DNA of 64,000 nt from Vandiemenella viatica (GCA_031002005.1 JARYHS010006964.1:4712001-4776000), one strand, 5' to 3'; numbered from the stretch's first letter, positions 22,300 through 33,744 are shown. Notes: a model not told the origin generated them from the sequence alone. Made by a program: numbers and translations.

Positions 22300-23550
22300 A
22301 TATAAAATGTACAACTTGAATTTTGTTTATTTTTTGTCTATTTAAAAATAAAATTGAGTCTGGTATACTGTTGTTTGATTGTTGATTCCTGTGCACTGAA
22401 TCCATTACACTATTTTTCTGGTAAAGTTTAAGGCCCTAATTCAATAAGTCCTAAATGAAATGTGTATTTTCTATACAACAAGAATTAGAGATGAGACCAC
22501 ATGTGCCATTTCTTAAGTTTTTATATAAAAAACAAAAAAACTGTAATACAGGGTAAGCTGACCAGTGAGTGAACAGTATGGGGAATTTGTTTAAAAATAA
22601 GCAAATTTCTTTATGTGAAGCCTTTAGTTTGGTATCACTGGCTTCCTAGTTCATTCTGGAACCTAAAATGCACTTGATTACATGTATGTTAAGTTTCATT
22701 TAGATAGAAAAATGGTGGAATGTTTTTGTTCATGTGGACTGTGGATCCAGCACTAAATTAGTACTTAAGAGAATTTCATATTGTTTGGTGTTCATGTGGT
22801 ACATCTAATAAGTGATACTATAATTAAGAAAGATCAAGGTAGGCCTATATTTTTAACAGTTTTAATGATGGTTTTGTTTAGAGTTAAAGGTGAGGTGTTC
22901 ATTTCAGGATCTCACATATACCTCAAACCAATAAATGAACAGGCATTCCTTCACTGGAATTTTTCCATAAAGTGAAATTCTTAAGAGTATGCTCATTTTT
23001 TCTTATCACTTGCTGATCATGTAAAATCTACTGAATAAACAAAATGTAGCCTGTAACCAATAAATGAACAGCAATAAAGATCAATATTCCTTCACTGGTA
23101 AACAAAATTTTCTTTCTTTCTAGATAGGTCATATAAACAATTGTATAACCTAAATACAACTTGTATCCATATAGTAAAACGTCAGACTCTCATATTTACG
23201 CTACTATGACTAGTCTAGCTTTTGCAGGTTGCAAGTAAGCAAGAACAATTGGAGTAGTAATTATTTTTTTTCTCAAGTTGTTTAAACCCAAATGGTTACA
23301 GCCAAATACAGCATTTTAAATAGTCAACATACAAAGGTTTACCACATTTTAAAAACAATTTTAAACTCTTTAATTGGATCTGATTAGGCTACCTTCACAG
23401 GGATGGAATATAGGACTTTAGAAGTAGTATTAATCGATTCGGCGTACCGGAAAACATATGCAAAGTATAAAATTATAAAAATATTAACCTAATGCAAAAT
23501 ATAGCATCAGTATCTAATAATAATTTTGTAGCAGTAGGTTAGGTACTTAC

Positions 23551-23683
23551 TTTCAAGATTCATAAGATCAGAAATCTCCTGCCATAGTTTTCTGCTAATA
23601 TCTCTATTATGATAAGATTTTGATGAAGTATCCCACAATGGTTTTCTTTCTTGAACCAACACGATCGGAAATTCTAAATCCAT
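23551..23683 (-). CDS. Harbinger-linked MADF/BESS protein, exon 1 (copy 1)
   Basis: On the minus strand, ATG at 23683-23681 opens 'MDLEFPIVLVQERKPLWD', then 'SYHNRDISRKLWQEISDLM', the first half of a MADF domain (I/L-V-x-P-LWD ... Y-x-x-R ... W-x-x-I). Donor gtaagt follows. It ends one base into a codon, completed by exon 2. The longer open frame upstream (to 23752) is probably not used, because ATG-MDLEF begins the conserved domain. Confidence 0.82.
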
Positions 23684-23959
23684 GGCGATACAAAATTCTG
23701 CAGAGCAAGTAGCGAAGACAACAAAAAGTAACCAAAGCTCCAACCAACGCAAAGACTACAACAAAACACGATCGCGTTCGGACGAATGAAACAAAAGTAT
23801 TTGGTCGGCGACGGAAGTCGGCTGAATATGGCGGAGTTCCGCCGACTAGGTCGGTCGTAGTGTAACCGGTTTCCATATTTAGCGTACGTTTGTTTGTTCG
23901 GCCATATTCGGCAGAGTGAATTATCGGTCGAAGTTGCTTGTAGTGTAACCTTAGCCTAA

Positions 23960-25195
23960 TAGCTCAGTAACACAGAGTATGGATTTTGTCAGAACAGGCT
24001 TCCAAGAAAAATTGAACTCTTTGTCTGTAAAAATAGCTACTCCAGAAGAAATAAGAAAAATTACCAAATCCCTTAAGAGAAAATACTCAAGTGGTTATGA
24101 TGGGATTTACAGCAGATTGATTAAAATGTCTTCCACAGAATTAAATTATATACTAAGTTATCTGTTTAATATATCTTTACTTGAAAGTACTTTTCCAGAA
24201 ATGTTCAAATAAGCTGTAGTTAAATCTTAAGAAAGGAGATAAGGCAGTTATATCAAATTATCGACCAATTTCGTAACTAACAGCCTTATCCGAAGTTTTT
24301 CAGAAAGCAATGTACAATAGAGTTTATGAACATCTTAAAAATAATAATATTATAACTAAATCACACTTTGGTTTTCAAAATGGTCATTCAACCGAACAAG
24401 CTATAATTGCATTCACTGACAATATTTTAGAATGAATAAATGATAAATTAATTCCTGCGGGAATTTTTTTGTGACTTATCTAACCATTTGTCAGTGTTGA
24501 TCATAAAGTTCTGATACTGAAACTACAGTATAATGGTATGGATGGCATTGTTAATAAATGCCTTGGTTCTTACTTTCTAAATAGAAAACAGAAAGTATCT
24601 ATGGAGAATTTTAAGGCTGCCTTAAGAGGCCCACTGTTTTCTGAGTGGAAATTAATCAGATGTGGAGTACCTCAGGGTTCTATATTGGGGCCACTATTGT
24701 TTTTAATATATATAAATGATCTATCCTGTTTCATGTAAAAATTCAAAATTTGTCCAATTTGCAGATGACACAAACACAGGAATTAAAAATACTTTAGATT
24801 TATCTACAGAATATATTTCAAATTAAATCTTTGATAAAACTCAGTATATGCAATTCAGTAAATCACACAGATTAACACCAGATATAGACATAAAATTTGC
24901 TGGCCAGTCCATTCAAGAGGAAGACGCCCGAGTGTGAAATTTCTAGGTTTGTACATTGATCACAATTTAAATTGGAAAAGTACATGTTTCTGACTTACTA
25001 AAGCGATTGGGATTGGCCACATTTGCAATTCGTACAATTTCAGCCATAGGTGATTGTATCAGGCAGCAAGTTTATTTTTCTTACTTTCACACCTTATTGT
25101 CATATGGAATAATATTCAGGGGCAATTCTACCCATAGAGACAAAGTATTCAGAGTCCAAATGCGTGTAATAAGAATTATGTACTATTACTATTAC
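23960..25195 (+). pseudogene. LINE family B, polymerase part after Harbinger copy 1
   Basis: Continues the copy broken at 18272. Pieces in order: 'IRKITKSLKRKYSSGYDGI' before the polymerase core; 'CGVPQGSILGPLLFLIYIND' near 24660-24720; and the C-terminal 'QQVYFSYFHTLLSYGIIFRG'. All match the family B copy at 37760-39930. The FADD region (about 24760) has drifted, and several shifts and stops are present. The copy ends in a short run of 'ctattactattactc' near 25190. Confidence 0.85.
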
Positions 25196-25261
25196 TCTGC
25201 GATTCACTAAAAGTGTGTGGCAGAGGGTGCATTGCACCTATCCGAAAGGGTAATAATTTGG

Positions 25262-25376
25262 AAGGGATATACGGGATATGGTAGGAGGCGCCCATGGGTT
25301 ATTGTGAGGAACCATCCCAGCATTCGCGTGGAATGATCTGGGAAAACCATGGATAACCCAGATCAGGATGGCCGGA
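25262..25376 (-). mobile_element. SINE-like fragment, second family
   Basis: Read on the minus strand it has 'ccatggttttcccagatcat' followed by 'tccacgcgaatgctgggatg', close to the central part of the tRNA-headed SINE (32089-32341), while the flanking sequence differs. It could be another SINE family sharing a central domain. No tRNA head seen. Confidence 0.6.
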
Positions 25377-25413
25377 GAGCTTTATCGAAAGCTACTCCTG
25401 TCGGAAATTAAGT

Positions 25414-25790
25414 TTACTCGTCCGGTAAATCCTTTCTATTCCATTCCCTAATCGCTCGCGGAAAAGATGAATACAGAAAAGAATCAGTTCGGGCCCTGAT
25501 TTCTCTCATCATATTTTCACGGTCATTCCGAGATACGAATGTTGCTGGTAGCAATATTTCTTTGCTGTCATTCTGAAATATATCAGTAGTGAATTTTTCA
25601 ATTAGCTTCCGCCGAGAAAAAGCCTTCGGTGTTCTAGGTCTTCCCAACCTAACTCCTTCAGCATCGCACTTACGCTTTCCCTCCAACTACATATACCTGT
25701 CACGAATCGGGCGGCCCTTCTCAGGACCGTCTCTAATGCCTCCATTAACCCCTTTTGATGGGGACTCCATACAGAACAACAATATTCCAA
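25414..25790 (-). pseudogene. LINE family C, C-terminal part left of the gap
   Basis: Minus frames read 'YCCSVWSPHQKGLMEALETV', then 'RAARFVTGICSWRESVSAML' and 'LGWEDLEHRR', followed by a basic tail ending 'IREWNRKDLPDE'. This is the conserved post-polymerase region of CR1/jockey-type LINEs. It is shifted between frames and interrupted on its upstream side by the assembly gap. It is probably the same element as 26792-27683, but the gap prevents proof. Confidence 0.8.
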
Positions 25791-25791
25791 G

Positions 25792-26791
25792 NNNNNNNNN
25801 NNNNNNNNNNNNNNNNNNNNNNNNNNNNNNNNNNNNNNNNNNNNNNNNNNNNNNNNNNNNNNNNNNNNNNNNNNNNNNNNNNNNNNNNNNNNNNNNNNNN
25901 NNNNNNNNNNNNNNNNNNNNNNNNNNNNNNNNNNNNNNNNNNNNNNNNNNNNNNNNNNNNNNNNNNNNNNNNNNNNNNNNNNNNNNNNNNNNNNNNNNNN
26001 NNNNNNNNNNNNNNNNNNNNNNNNNNNNNNNNNNNNNNNNNNNNNNNNNNNNNNNNNNNNNNNNNNNNNNNNNNNNNNNNNNNNNNNNNNNNNNNNNNNN
26101 NNNNNNNNNNNNNNNNNNNNNNNNNNNNNNNNNNNNNNNNNNNNNNNNNNNNNNNNNNNNNNNNNNNNNNNNNNNNNNNNNNNNNNNNNNNNNNNNNNNN
26201 NNNNNNNNNNNNNNNNNNNNNNNNNNNNNNNNNNNNNNNNNNNNNNNNNNNNNNNNNNNNNNNNNNNNNNNNNNNNNNNNNNNNNNNNNNNNNNNNNNNN
26301 NNNNNNNNNNNNNNNNNNNNNNNNNNNNNNNNNNNNNNNNNNNNNNNNNNNNNNNNNNNNNNNNNNNNNNNNNNNNNNNNNNNNNNNNNNNNNNNNNNNN
26401 NNNNNNNNNNNNNNNNNNNNNNNNNNNNNNNNNNNNNNNNNNNNNNNNNNNNNNNNNNNNNNNNNNNNNNNNNNNNNNNNNNNNNNNNNNNNNNNNNNNN
26501 NNNNNNNNNNNNNNNNNNNNNNNNNNNNNNNNNNNNNNNNNNNNNNNNNNNNNNNNNNNNNNNNNNNNNNNNNNNNNNNNNNNNNNNNNNNNNNNNNNNN
26601 NNNNNNNNNNNNNNNNNNNNNNNNNNNNNNNNNNNNNNNNNNNNNNNNNNNNNNNNNNNNNNNNNNNNNNNNNNNNNNNNNNNNNNNNNNNNNNNNNNNN
26701 NNNNNNNNNNNNNNNNNNNNNNNNNNNNNNNNNNNNNNNNNNNNNNNNNNNNNNNNNNNNNNNNNNNNNNNNNNNNNNNNNNNNNNNNNNN
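25792..26791. other. Assembly gap, 1000 N
   Basis: Exactly 1000 N. Long open frames reported across it are artefacts. True gap size is unknown if 1000 is a placeholder. Confidence 0.99.
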
Positions 26792-27683
26792 TTTATTATT
26801 CCTTGTATGCGGTTAAGGATGAGGCATTCTAGAAACTTATAGCAAACACTTAGTAGAGCAATAGGTCGATAGCTTGAAGCATCATCTGCTGGTTTGAGGA
26901 TCGTCAAGGTGTGAGCCATCTTGAATTCTGCAGTGATTGATCCCAGTGTCCAGGATATCGCTGAAGAAGTTCTTTAGCCAAGTTCTTCCCTACTTGGCGA
27001 GATATCTTATGAATTCTGGGAAAATGCCATCTAATCCTGCAGCCTTCCCCATTTTAAGCATTTTGATGGCTTTCTCAACTTCTTCATGACGAAATGGATT
27101 AGAAAGGGTAGGACTATTTGTAGGTTATTATCCATATCAATCATCTCTCTCTCCATCTGTTTCTACATGTCAGGATCTATTGGGACTTTGTCAGATCTTG
27201 TTTGATGTGCAATGCCATTTCAGCTGGTGTAATTCCTGGCTCCTCTTTGCATGTGTTTGAGGCTGCACCCAGTTTTCTAAGTAGAGTCCATGCATTTCTA
27301 CTGGAGTGAGTAAAGCTCATTTGAGAAGTTAGCTCTTTCCATTTCTGTTTCCTACCTTTATTCTAATTCTTTTTTCTAATATTCTTTTTCCCGTTTTAGG
27401 ATCGCCAGTTTTTTTTTTAATAATTTTCATATAAAGTTTGCGTTGATTTGTCCCAGCATGGAATGTATTGTTTCCTGTATACTCCAAGGATGTTTCGTCT
27501 AGCTGCAACAATAACAATACCTACAAATCTCTTGAAGTTTTTCGCTTTTGTGGATATCCATCGCATGTTACTATCTATCTCGGTGCTATAATGGTCCCAG
27601 TTAGCCCTCTTTAAATTCCACCTGATAGTTGGTACTGTGATACCAACACTGATTAGTCTGTGTTGGCTTCTCGGAAAATGCTG
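26792..27683 (-). pseudogene. LINE family C, pre-polymerase and early polymerase part
   Basis: On the minus strand from 27683 down: end of the endonuclease ('SQHRLISVGITVPTIRWNLK'), a linker ('RKQYIPCWDKSTQTLYENY'), then 'SSYRPIALLSVCYKFLECLI', the first polymerase motif, just before the gap. This order is that of jockey/RTE-like LINE ORF2. Frameshifts are present. The upstream endonuclease half is found at 35026-35860, beyond the Gypsy insertion. Confidence 0.85.
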
Positions 27684-27691
27684 AAGTACTT

Positions 27692-27880
27692 TGTAACGAT
27701 ACCATCGAACTAATACAGATTGAGAGGAGTATCTGTGAGTGGGGATATCTTTGACGGAGTCTAAACAATATGGCGACAGTCTACAGTACGCGGCAATACC
27801 GTGTGGACCTAATGGCGGGAGTTGCCGACTGTTGAGGACAATACCGCGGGAACGATAATCTAAAAGTGTTTGCAACGGTG
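27692..27880 (+). repeat. Gypsy 5' LTR (189 bases shared with the 3' copy)
   Basis: Begins TGTAACG and matches 34365-34553 with about five differences. Similarity stops abruptly after 'cggtgca', and the following sequence is unlike that after the 3' copy. The 3' copy goes on to an AATAAA at about 34772, so the full LTR is probably longer and this 5' copy truncated or rearranged. Confidence 0.82.
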
Positions 27881-28291
27881 CAATGAGTGGGAAAATCTCC
27901 GAGCAATTTGTTTAGAATAGCAACTTGTCAGTTTGAGTCAGTAGTTAGTTTTTGTTTTAACGGAAATTTTTCTAATTTTCCTGTGGACTCACTGGAGTAA
28001 TTTTTTTCCTTTTTTTCGACTTCTATTAAATTTTAAGGAATCACATGAGTGGAAAATTTAATTTTTGATGAGACGGGAATCAACTAATTATTCTTGTAAT
28101 GCTTTGGTTATAAAGTGTCAGCTAGTTCCCGAGTGTTTTTAATTTTTTTTTTTGAGCAAAGTAATTTCTGGAACTTTGATGCTAAGGCGTGTACCTTGTC
28201 TAAGAGGGAAGTATTGGTGACTGAAGTATTTTGTGGTCCTAGTTTCTTTCAAGAGTAACTTGGTAAATTTTAGTTAAGGTTGGATTGTACC
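27881..28291 (+). other. Gypsy 5' leader
   Basis: Noncoding stretch between the LTR and gag. I find no convincing primer-binding site directly after the LTR, consistent with loss of the LTR end and its neighbour. Confidence 0.5.
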
Positions 28292-29125
28292 ATGGCATCC
28301 GAGAGTGATGTGGGTGAGGGGGAGCTGGTGGTGCCGAACCGCGAGTCTTTGGATGATACTTGTGATGGGCACACCGATCAGTTGACATCCGCTTCTGTGG
28401 TACCCGAGCTGTCACTGGCCACTATGTTTGGATACTTAAAGTCCTTGGGAGCCAAGATGGATTCAAATATTAATAACTTGCAATCAAATATTAATGACCT
28501 GCAGTCTGATTTTCAAGGGGAGTTGCATGCGATTAATAATTCTTTGCAATTAAATATGGATAGCTTGCGGTCTGATTTTCATAACCAATTGCAGCTAAAG
28601 TTTGAGGAGCTTAAGGAGGATAACCGTAACTTGAAAAATGATTTACGCTCTCTTGATGATTCACTGGGCATATTAAGGGAGTCAGTAGTGGGCCATTCTC
28701 AACAAATATCCGAACTTAAGGTTGGGTTGGAGAAAAACAAGTCAAAATGTGAGAAACGGGTATCGATTCTAACTGATAGTCTGGACAAGCTAGAACAGAG
28801 TCTAGGGAAGGAGACGGTGTGTCTGCGTCGTGATGTCGGGGTGCTCAACAAAAGAGTGGACATGGTTGAGCAGATTGGGACTGGCAACGCGCAGCGGCTG
28901 GATGAGGTGGAAACTCACTTTGTCCTCCTGAATAAGAAGATGAAGGTAGGAGAAGAGAAGGTAAGTGAATTGGCTTCTGATGTCAAGTTGGTTTCCCAAG
29001 ATGTCGAGAGATGTTCTGCGTTGATAGAGGAGGTAACGAAAGTGAAGGTTCCCGAAGTGGTGAGGGAGGAGGTGACTAAAGTGAGAAGTTGGCTTAGTTC
29101 AGCATCACCCGTGGTTGGGGTGTGA
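28292..29125 (+). pseudogene. Gypsy gag, N-terminal coiled-coil part
   Basis: ATG at 28292 in good context (accATGG). It encodes about 277 residues: an acidic start 'MASESDVGEGELVVPNRESL', then from about residue 45 on a long series of heptad-like segments ('LQSNINDLQSDFQGEL', 'LRSDFHNQLQLKFEEL') predicting coiled coil. It stops at 29125. The next frame starts the gag core with a one-base shift at about 29105-29127, which is most easily read as a frameshift in one gag gene. Programmed shifting is possible but there is no slippery site I would trust. Confidence 0.7.
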
Positions 29126-29819
29126 AGAGAAAGTCGACTGGGGGAAGTTTGATGACTCTGGTAGCATTCACCCGGTGGATTTCATATCAAATTTTGAGAG
29201 TTTTGGTCATTTTTGCTTGGCGAGTGAGAGGCAGAAAATAGAAATGGTCCATAAACATTTGACTGGGGGAGCTAGACTATGGGCTAATTGGTTTGCAGAA
29301 AATTGCAGTACATTTGGACCATTCAAAAAGTCATTTCTTCAGAATTATTGGTCGGTGGATAGACAGGTGGCAGTACGCCGCGAATTGATGTCGGGGGAGC
29401 CTTATAGGGCTGATAGGGGGACGCAAAAAGATTTTTTCATGCAATGTGTGGATTCCTGCAAATATCTGGAGGGGGCTTATAGTGAGGGGGAGTTGGTACA
29501 TACAGTTGCTTCTCGACTGCCACAGCAGACACAGCTAATTTTCGCTAGTCACAAGATTTGCTCGGTTGCCGAAGCGTTTGATATGTTGACGAGAATAGAT
29601 ATCCATGAGAAGGGTACCTGGGGGGGTCATAATCGGGACCAACGGGGACAATCACAGTTTCACGGGGGAACGGGCCGCCAGAATGAAAATTGGAGGGAAA
29701 ATTGGGGCCAGAGACCCAGGTTTGGGGGAAATTTCAATGGTAGGCCACAGTTGAACAATCAGGCTAGCCAGCAAGGAACACCTTCCCAAACTCCTGGGGA
29801 GGAAAGGCTGTTAAACTAA
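29115..29819 (+). pseudogene. Gypsy gag core
   Basis: Carries a retrotransposon-gag (capsid-like) domain: 'FDDSGSIHPVDFISNFE', 'HLTGGARLWANWFAEN', 'FKKSFLQNYWSVDRQVAVR', then 'VASRLPQQTQLIF'. The C-terminal 60 residues are rich in Gly, Arg, Asn and Gln ('GGHNRDQRGQSQFHG'), suitable for RNA binding in place of a CCHC zinc knuckle, which I do not see. Ends TAA at about 29819. Confidence 0.8.
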
Positions 29820-30303
29820 TGTCTGCCACTGTTTTGGTCTCAGCAGGGGCAGAGGACTTGCAGAGGCCAATTTCCGAGATAACTGGTGATGATGATGAGA
29901 GGGGGTTGATTGGAAGAAGCTTGAAGACGCGGCCAACAGGAAAGTAGATAGTTATTTAAAGGAGGGAGGTTCGGACTTGCCAGGCGATATCATCGTGACA
30001 TTCGAGGTGGAGTGTACCCAAGGGAGAAGTGGGGAGGTAACGGTTGGAGAAGTTTCGATGTTTGTTGGAGGAGGAGACGATGTTGGAGAGGGAGAGCCAA
30101 TGGAAGTAGAAATGGTCAGTTTTGGGAGACAGATGACAATAGAGGATCATGGAGGGATAGATTCGAATTCTCAGACTAGTCTCAATGCTATTTTCCATGA
30201 TGATACTAGGGAGGTTTAGCTGGAAGAAGGGATAAAGTTAAAGAAGAGGGAGTTCCACTCACCTAGGGTAGCAGTTAGGTTTGGTGAGCACCAAGTAGAG
30301 GCC

Positions 30304-30534
30304 TTGTTGGACTCGGGAGCAGAGATAAGTTGTATCTCGGAGGCACTGTACCATACTTTGGTGACAGAACTGAAGGTTGGGGTCTGGTCTGTAAGTGGAA
30401 TGACAATTACTGCGGCTACGGGGTATAAAGTCACCCGGGTGAAGACCGTTCTTCAAATCGACGGTAAGATTGGGGGGAAGGTCGTGGAGGTCACACCATA
30501 TGTGGTACCTAACCTTAACGTTAACTCATTCTAG
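30304..30534 (+). pseudogene. Gypsy aspartic protease region
   Basis: Starts 'MLDSGAEISCIS', containing the D-S-G active-site motif of retroelement proteases, and continues with 'TAATGYKVTRVKTVLQIDG', which resembles the flap region. Stop TAG follows 'NVNSF'. The stretch 29820-30303 upstream is a linker with frames closed by several stops. The protease is present but separated from gag and polymerase. Confidence 0.78.
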
Positions 30535-30554
30535 AGGCGGATTGGCTGAAACTT

Positions 30555-31756
30555 GTGGGTGCAGTAACACATTGGGTAGAAGATACGTTGGAATTCACGA
30601 GCGATGAGGGAAGGGTCAAGGTTGACTTAAGGAAAACAAAAAGTAATGCACTAGGGGAGCATGGGGAGATTAGGGTAATAACTTGGGGGGATGCTAGGAC
30701 CGTCCGCCATCGCAAGGGGTGCCTGGTGGGCATGAGTAGGAGGAGTGAGTCTGGAATGGGGATGGAACGAGAGGTAGAGACTGGAGTGGATGATATTTTG
30801 GAAGAGTTCTCGGATGTGTTCTCAGAAATTCCTGGATGAATAGTTGGTTACGAATGCGAGCTGAAGGTAAAGAGGGGGAGCCCTTCGTGGCTAAATCCTA
30901 CAATATTCCCGTAGCCCTGAGAGCTAAGGTGCAGGAAGAGTTAGACAAAATGGAGTCACATGGAATAATCGAGAGATCAAATAGCGAATATGTGAACCCA
31001 CTGTTGGTAGTCAGGAAGTCAGACCAGTTGGTGAGGTTGGTACTGGATGCAAGGGCCCTCAATAAGGTGTTGATCATAGAAAGGGATCACCCGCTACCGG
31101 TGGACGAGGTTCTTAGAAGGTTTCATGGGGCTAAGTACCTTTCGTCATTGGACCTGACTAGTTCATACTGGCAGGTGAGCCTGGCCGGGCGGTCTCGGAA
31201 ATATACTGCGTTCAGGTTCGAGGGCAAGTGCTACCAATTCTGTGTACTACCTTTCGGGCTCAACAATGCAGTTGCCACATTAATTCGAGCTTTGGACCAG
31301 GTTTTGGGTAGACAATTACGAGATAAAGTCCAGTTGTATGTAGATGACGTGGTGATTGCATCGAAGACTTTGGAGGAACATAGGCAAATTTTGAGGGAGA
31401 TGTTTTTGGCTTTAAGGAGAGGGGGGATGGCTTTACGAAGGAAAAAGTGTGCTTTCCTAAGGAAACAGCTGACCTTTCTGGGGCACGTCATTACGCCCGA
31501 GGGTATCCATGTGGAGCAGTCCAAGGTAGAAGCTATTGAGAAATTTCCAATACCTCGCGACAAAACCCAATTGAAGAGCTTCCTCGGTTTGTGCGGGTAT
31601 TACCGAAAATTTGTAGAGGGTCAAACGCTTAATAGTGAACACCTCAGTAATCTGATGAAAAAGAAGTCGTGGGAGTGGACGAAGGGATGCGAGAGAGACT
31701 TTGAGAGAATTAAGTCGGAACTCGCCAAGCATGTCGTACTGTCACACCCGGATTGA
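30555..31756 (+). pseudogene. Gypsy reverse transcriptase
   Basis: A first frame (30555-30839) carries the protease-polymerase linker ending 'ILEEFSDVFSEIPG'. The next (30836-31756) holds the polymerase: 'YNIPVALRAKVQEELDKM', 'LVRLVLDARALNKVLI', 'CVLPFGLNNA', and the catalytic 'LYVDDVVIAS' at about 31339-31368, then 'FLGHVITPEGIHVE' and 'FLGLCGYYRKFVEG' of the thumb/connection. Both YVDD Asp residues are kept. The frame closes at TGA after 'VLSHPD'. This order is Ty3/Gypsy type. Confidence 0.92.
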
Positions 31757-32088
31757 GATTTAGATGTATGTCTAGCCAAGGACAGTTCTCAGTATAGTCT
31801 GGGGGCCGAGGTTTTCCAGGAGGTAGGAATAGAAGGGAAATTGGAGCACCGAACTATTGCCTTCTCGAGTAGAATGTTGGGGCGGCACGAGCGGAGGTAT
31901 TCAGTTAGCGAAAAGAAGTGTCTAGCCATTGTGTGGGCGTTTCAGAAGTTCCGCCTTATTTTCCTGGGTAGGAAGACAGCGGTGTATTCCGATCATAAGG
32001 CACTATCTTTCCTGATGACTTGCAGGCCGGTACATGGTAGATTAAAGAGATGGGCCTTATTGATGCAGGCGTTCGATTTTGAAATTCG
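31757..32088 (+). pseudogene. Gypsy RNase H, split by a SINE
   Basis: Reads 'LEHRTIAFSSRMLGRHERRY', 'KKCLAIVWAFQKFRLIF' and 'VYSDHKALSFL', the RNase H region of Gypsy elements. It is cut at 32088 after '...FDFEI' and resumes at 32352 with the expected 'YRPGSSNEVADCLS' motif. A stop at about 31755 also separates it from the polymerase frame. Confidence 0.9.
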
Positions 32089-32341
32089 GACCGAGCGTGG
32101 TGGTGTAACGGATAGCGTTCTGGCCTCGCATTCGGGAGGACGGCGGTTCGAATCCCCGTCCGGGCATCCAGATTTGGGTTTTTCCATGGTTTCCCCAAAT
32201 CACTCCAGGTGAATGCCGGGATGCTTCCTTCAAAAGGCCATGGCCGAATTCCTTCCCATTCCTTGCCCCCATCCTTTTCCCGTCTTTAAAGACCACGTTG
32301 TTAAAAAGGGACGTTAAACTGTTACAAAAAAAAAAAAAAAA
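32089..32341 (+). mobile_element. tRNA-headed SINE inserted in Gypsy RNase H
   Basis: Full-length copy of 253 bases flanked by a perfect 10-base duplication 'ttgaaattcg' (32079-32088 and 32342-32351). The 5' head is tRNA-derived: A-box-like 'tggtgtaacgg' and B-box 'ggttcgaatcc' (RNA polymerase III promoter). The body carries 'ccatggtttccccaaatcac' and 'ggaattcc'-type phrases, ending in poly-A. It is the best copy in the window; others lie at 5846-6040 and 36812-37049. Confidence 0.95.
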
Positions 32342-32351
32342 TTGAAATTCG

Positions 32352-33422
32352 ATACCGGCCAGGGAGCAGTAATGAAGTAGCAGATTGTCTCTCGAGCTTG
32401 CCCATAGGGTTGGAACAAGAGACGGAATCGATTGAATCGGAAGACAAGGCGTTCCTTAACTTTATCAAGGGTGTCCCACAAGAGGCGGAAGTCCGAGGAT
32501 GTTTAAAAAATATGGTTGAGTTGCAGGAGGGTGACGAGACCATTAAGCTGGTAAAAGACAACTTAACGCATCCTGAACATAAGACTAGACTTGAGAAGTT
32601 TTACCTCGTTCATAAGAATATAGTCTTTACGCGCAATTCGGAGGAGGATAACGAGTGGAAGCTGTGGTTGCCTGAGGTCTGCGTCGAACTGTTTATCGCT
32701 CATCACCATCATAGTTATGGCCACTATGGTCCTAACAAATGTTGGAGGGTCATGAAAGAACACTACTATTTCAGCAATATGCCTAGGAGAATCACGCGGT
32801 TACTGTCGTCTTGCGATCTTTGTCAGCGAGTTAAAATAGACAATGTTGCTAGAGCGAGGGAGATGAAGAGCATTCTGCCACATGATGTAGGGGAATTGGT
32901 GGCTGTGGACGTTGTTCGGACCTTTGCCCATGTCCAGGGGAGGTGTCACTCAGATCTTTGGGTTATGGATGCGTTTTCCAAATACCTAAAGCTTTACCCA
33001 ATTAAGGAAAGCGTCTGCGTAAGTGCTAGCGGATAAGATAGTGGGAAATTTATCCGCAAATTGGTAAGCTGAAGAAAATACTGTCGGACAATGCTCCGCA
33101 GTTTAGTAGCGCGAAATGGACGAAGCGACTGGAAAAGAGGGGGATCATAGTACTCAAGACGTTGTGCTACCACCCACAGGGAAATCTAGTGAACGGGCTA
33201 TGCGGGAAATTGGCTGCTGGTTTCCGCAAATACTGTCATGATAAACACAAGAGTTGGGCTACACAGGTGGAGAGAGCGGAGGAAGTTTTGAATTGTTTGC
33301 CACACGATTCCACTGGTTTAGTGCCCTATGAGTTGATGTTCCAGAAACCTCCGCCGCGGCTTATTAACCAAGTGATAGAATTTCCGCCTAGCAATGGGAG
33401 TGGATTACAGGGAACGACTTAA
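32352..33422 (+). pseudogene. Gypsy integrase, N-terminal and core domains
   Basis: Starts with the end of RNase H, then an HHCC zinc domain: 'HHHHSYGHYGPNKCW' and 'LLSSCDLCQRVK'. The catalytic core follows with the first Asp in 'LVAVDV', the second in the 'LSDNAPQF' region (about 33085-33105, in another frame), and a third block 'YHPQGNLVNGLCG' where the usual Glu position reads Asn. Breaks: TAA at 33034-33036 and a shift before 33162. The window around 33190-33230 looks locally out of frame, which would explain the lost Glu; that is inference. Confidence 0.85.
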
Positions 33423-33744
33423 GCTGGCGAAGGAAAACCTCCGTCGTAAGGCCGAGAAGAGGAAGGAGAGACATGATAAAAAGTGTGGGCGAATGTCGTA
33501 TGCAGAGGGAGATCTAGAGCTTCTGCAGACGCACTTCAAGTCATCAAGCGAGAGGAGCGAAATCAAGAAATTTCAGTTCTTGTATGAGGGACCGTACCGG
33601 ATTGCGGGTAGTCCCGGAGAAAATACTTTTGTTTTGGAATACCCTAGTGACGGGAGATTGAAGGGCACTTTCAATGTCGTGTCACTCAAACCCTATCGGT
33701 GTGCGGAGACACAAGGTGGTGGGGGGAGTCAAACAATAGAGTAA
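33394..33744 (+). pseudogene. Gypsy integrase C-terminal domain
   Basis: Basic helix 'RERLKLAKENLRRKAEKRKE' followed by 'FLYEGPYRI' (the GPY/F motif of Ty3/Gypsy integrases) and 'GTFNVVSLKPY'. Ends TAA after a Gly-rich tail. It overlaps the previous frame by 29 bases. No envelope-like frame follows, so this is an ordinary retrotransposon and not an infectious type. Confidence 0.85.

Larger units (their letters stand above)
18275..23956. mobile_element. PIF/Harbinger transposon, copy 1 (5682 bases)
   Basis: Flanked by a 3-base TAA duplication (18272-18274, 23957-23959), the usual Harbinger type. The left end 'gggcacggatacactgcaac' and right end read inward 'ggctaaggttacactacaag' are imperfect inverted repeats, followed by GC-rich 'ttcggccga' motifs on both sides. 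It holds a two-exon transposase gene (plus) and a two-exon MADF gene (minus) in convergent arrangement, the standard two-gene Harbinger plan. It splits a family B LINE. Confidence 0.93.

Noticed and set aside
18275..23956. Harbinger-contained genes as domesticated host genes
   Set aside because: Target duplications, terminal repeats and a second copy show an ordinary transposon; copy 1's open MADF gene alone is not evidence of host use.
25589..26919. Long open frames of 350-417 residues on both strands
   Set aside because: They are artefacts of the 1000-base N gap; only short real sequence lies at their ends.
32092..32165. Possible tRNA gene (A and B boxes present)
   Set aside because: It is the head of a SINE with poly-A tail and target duplication; the same head recurs near 36985-37049.
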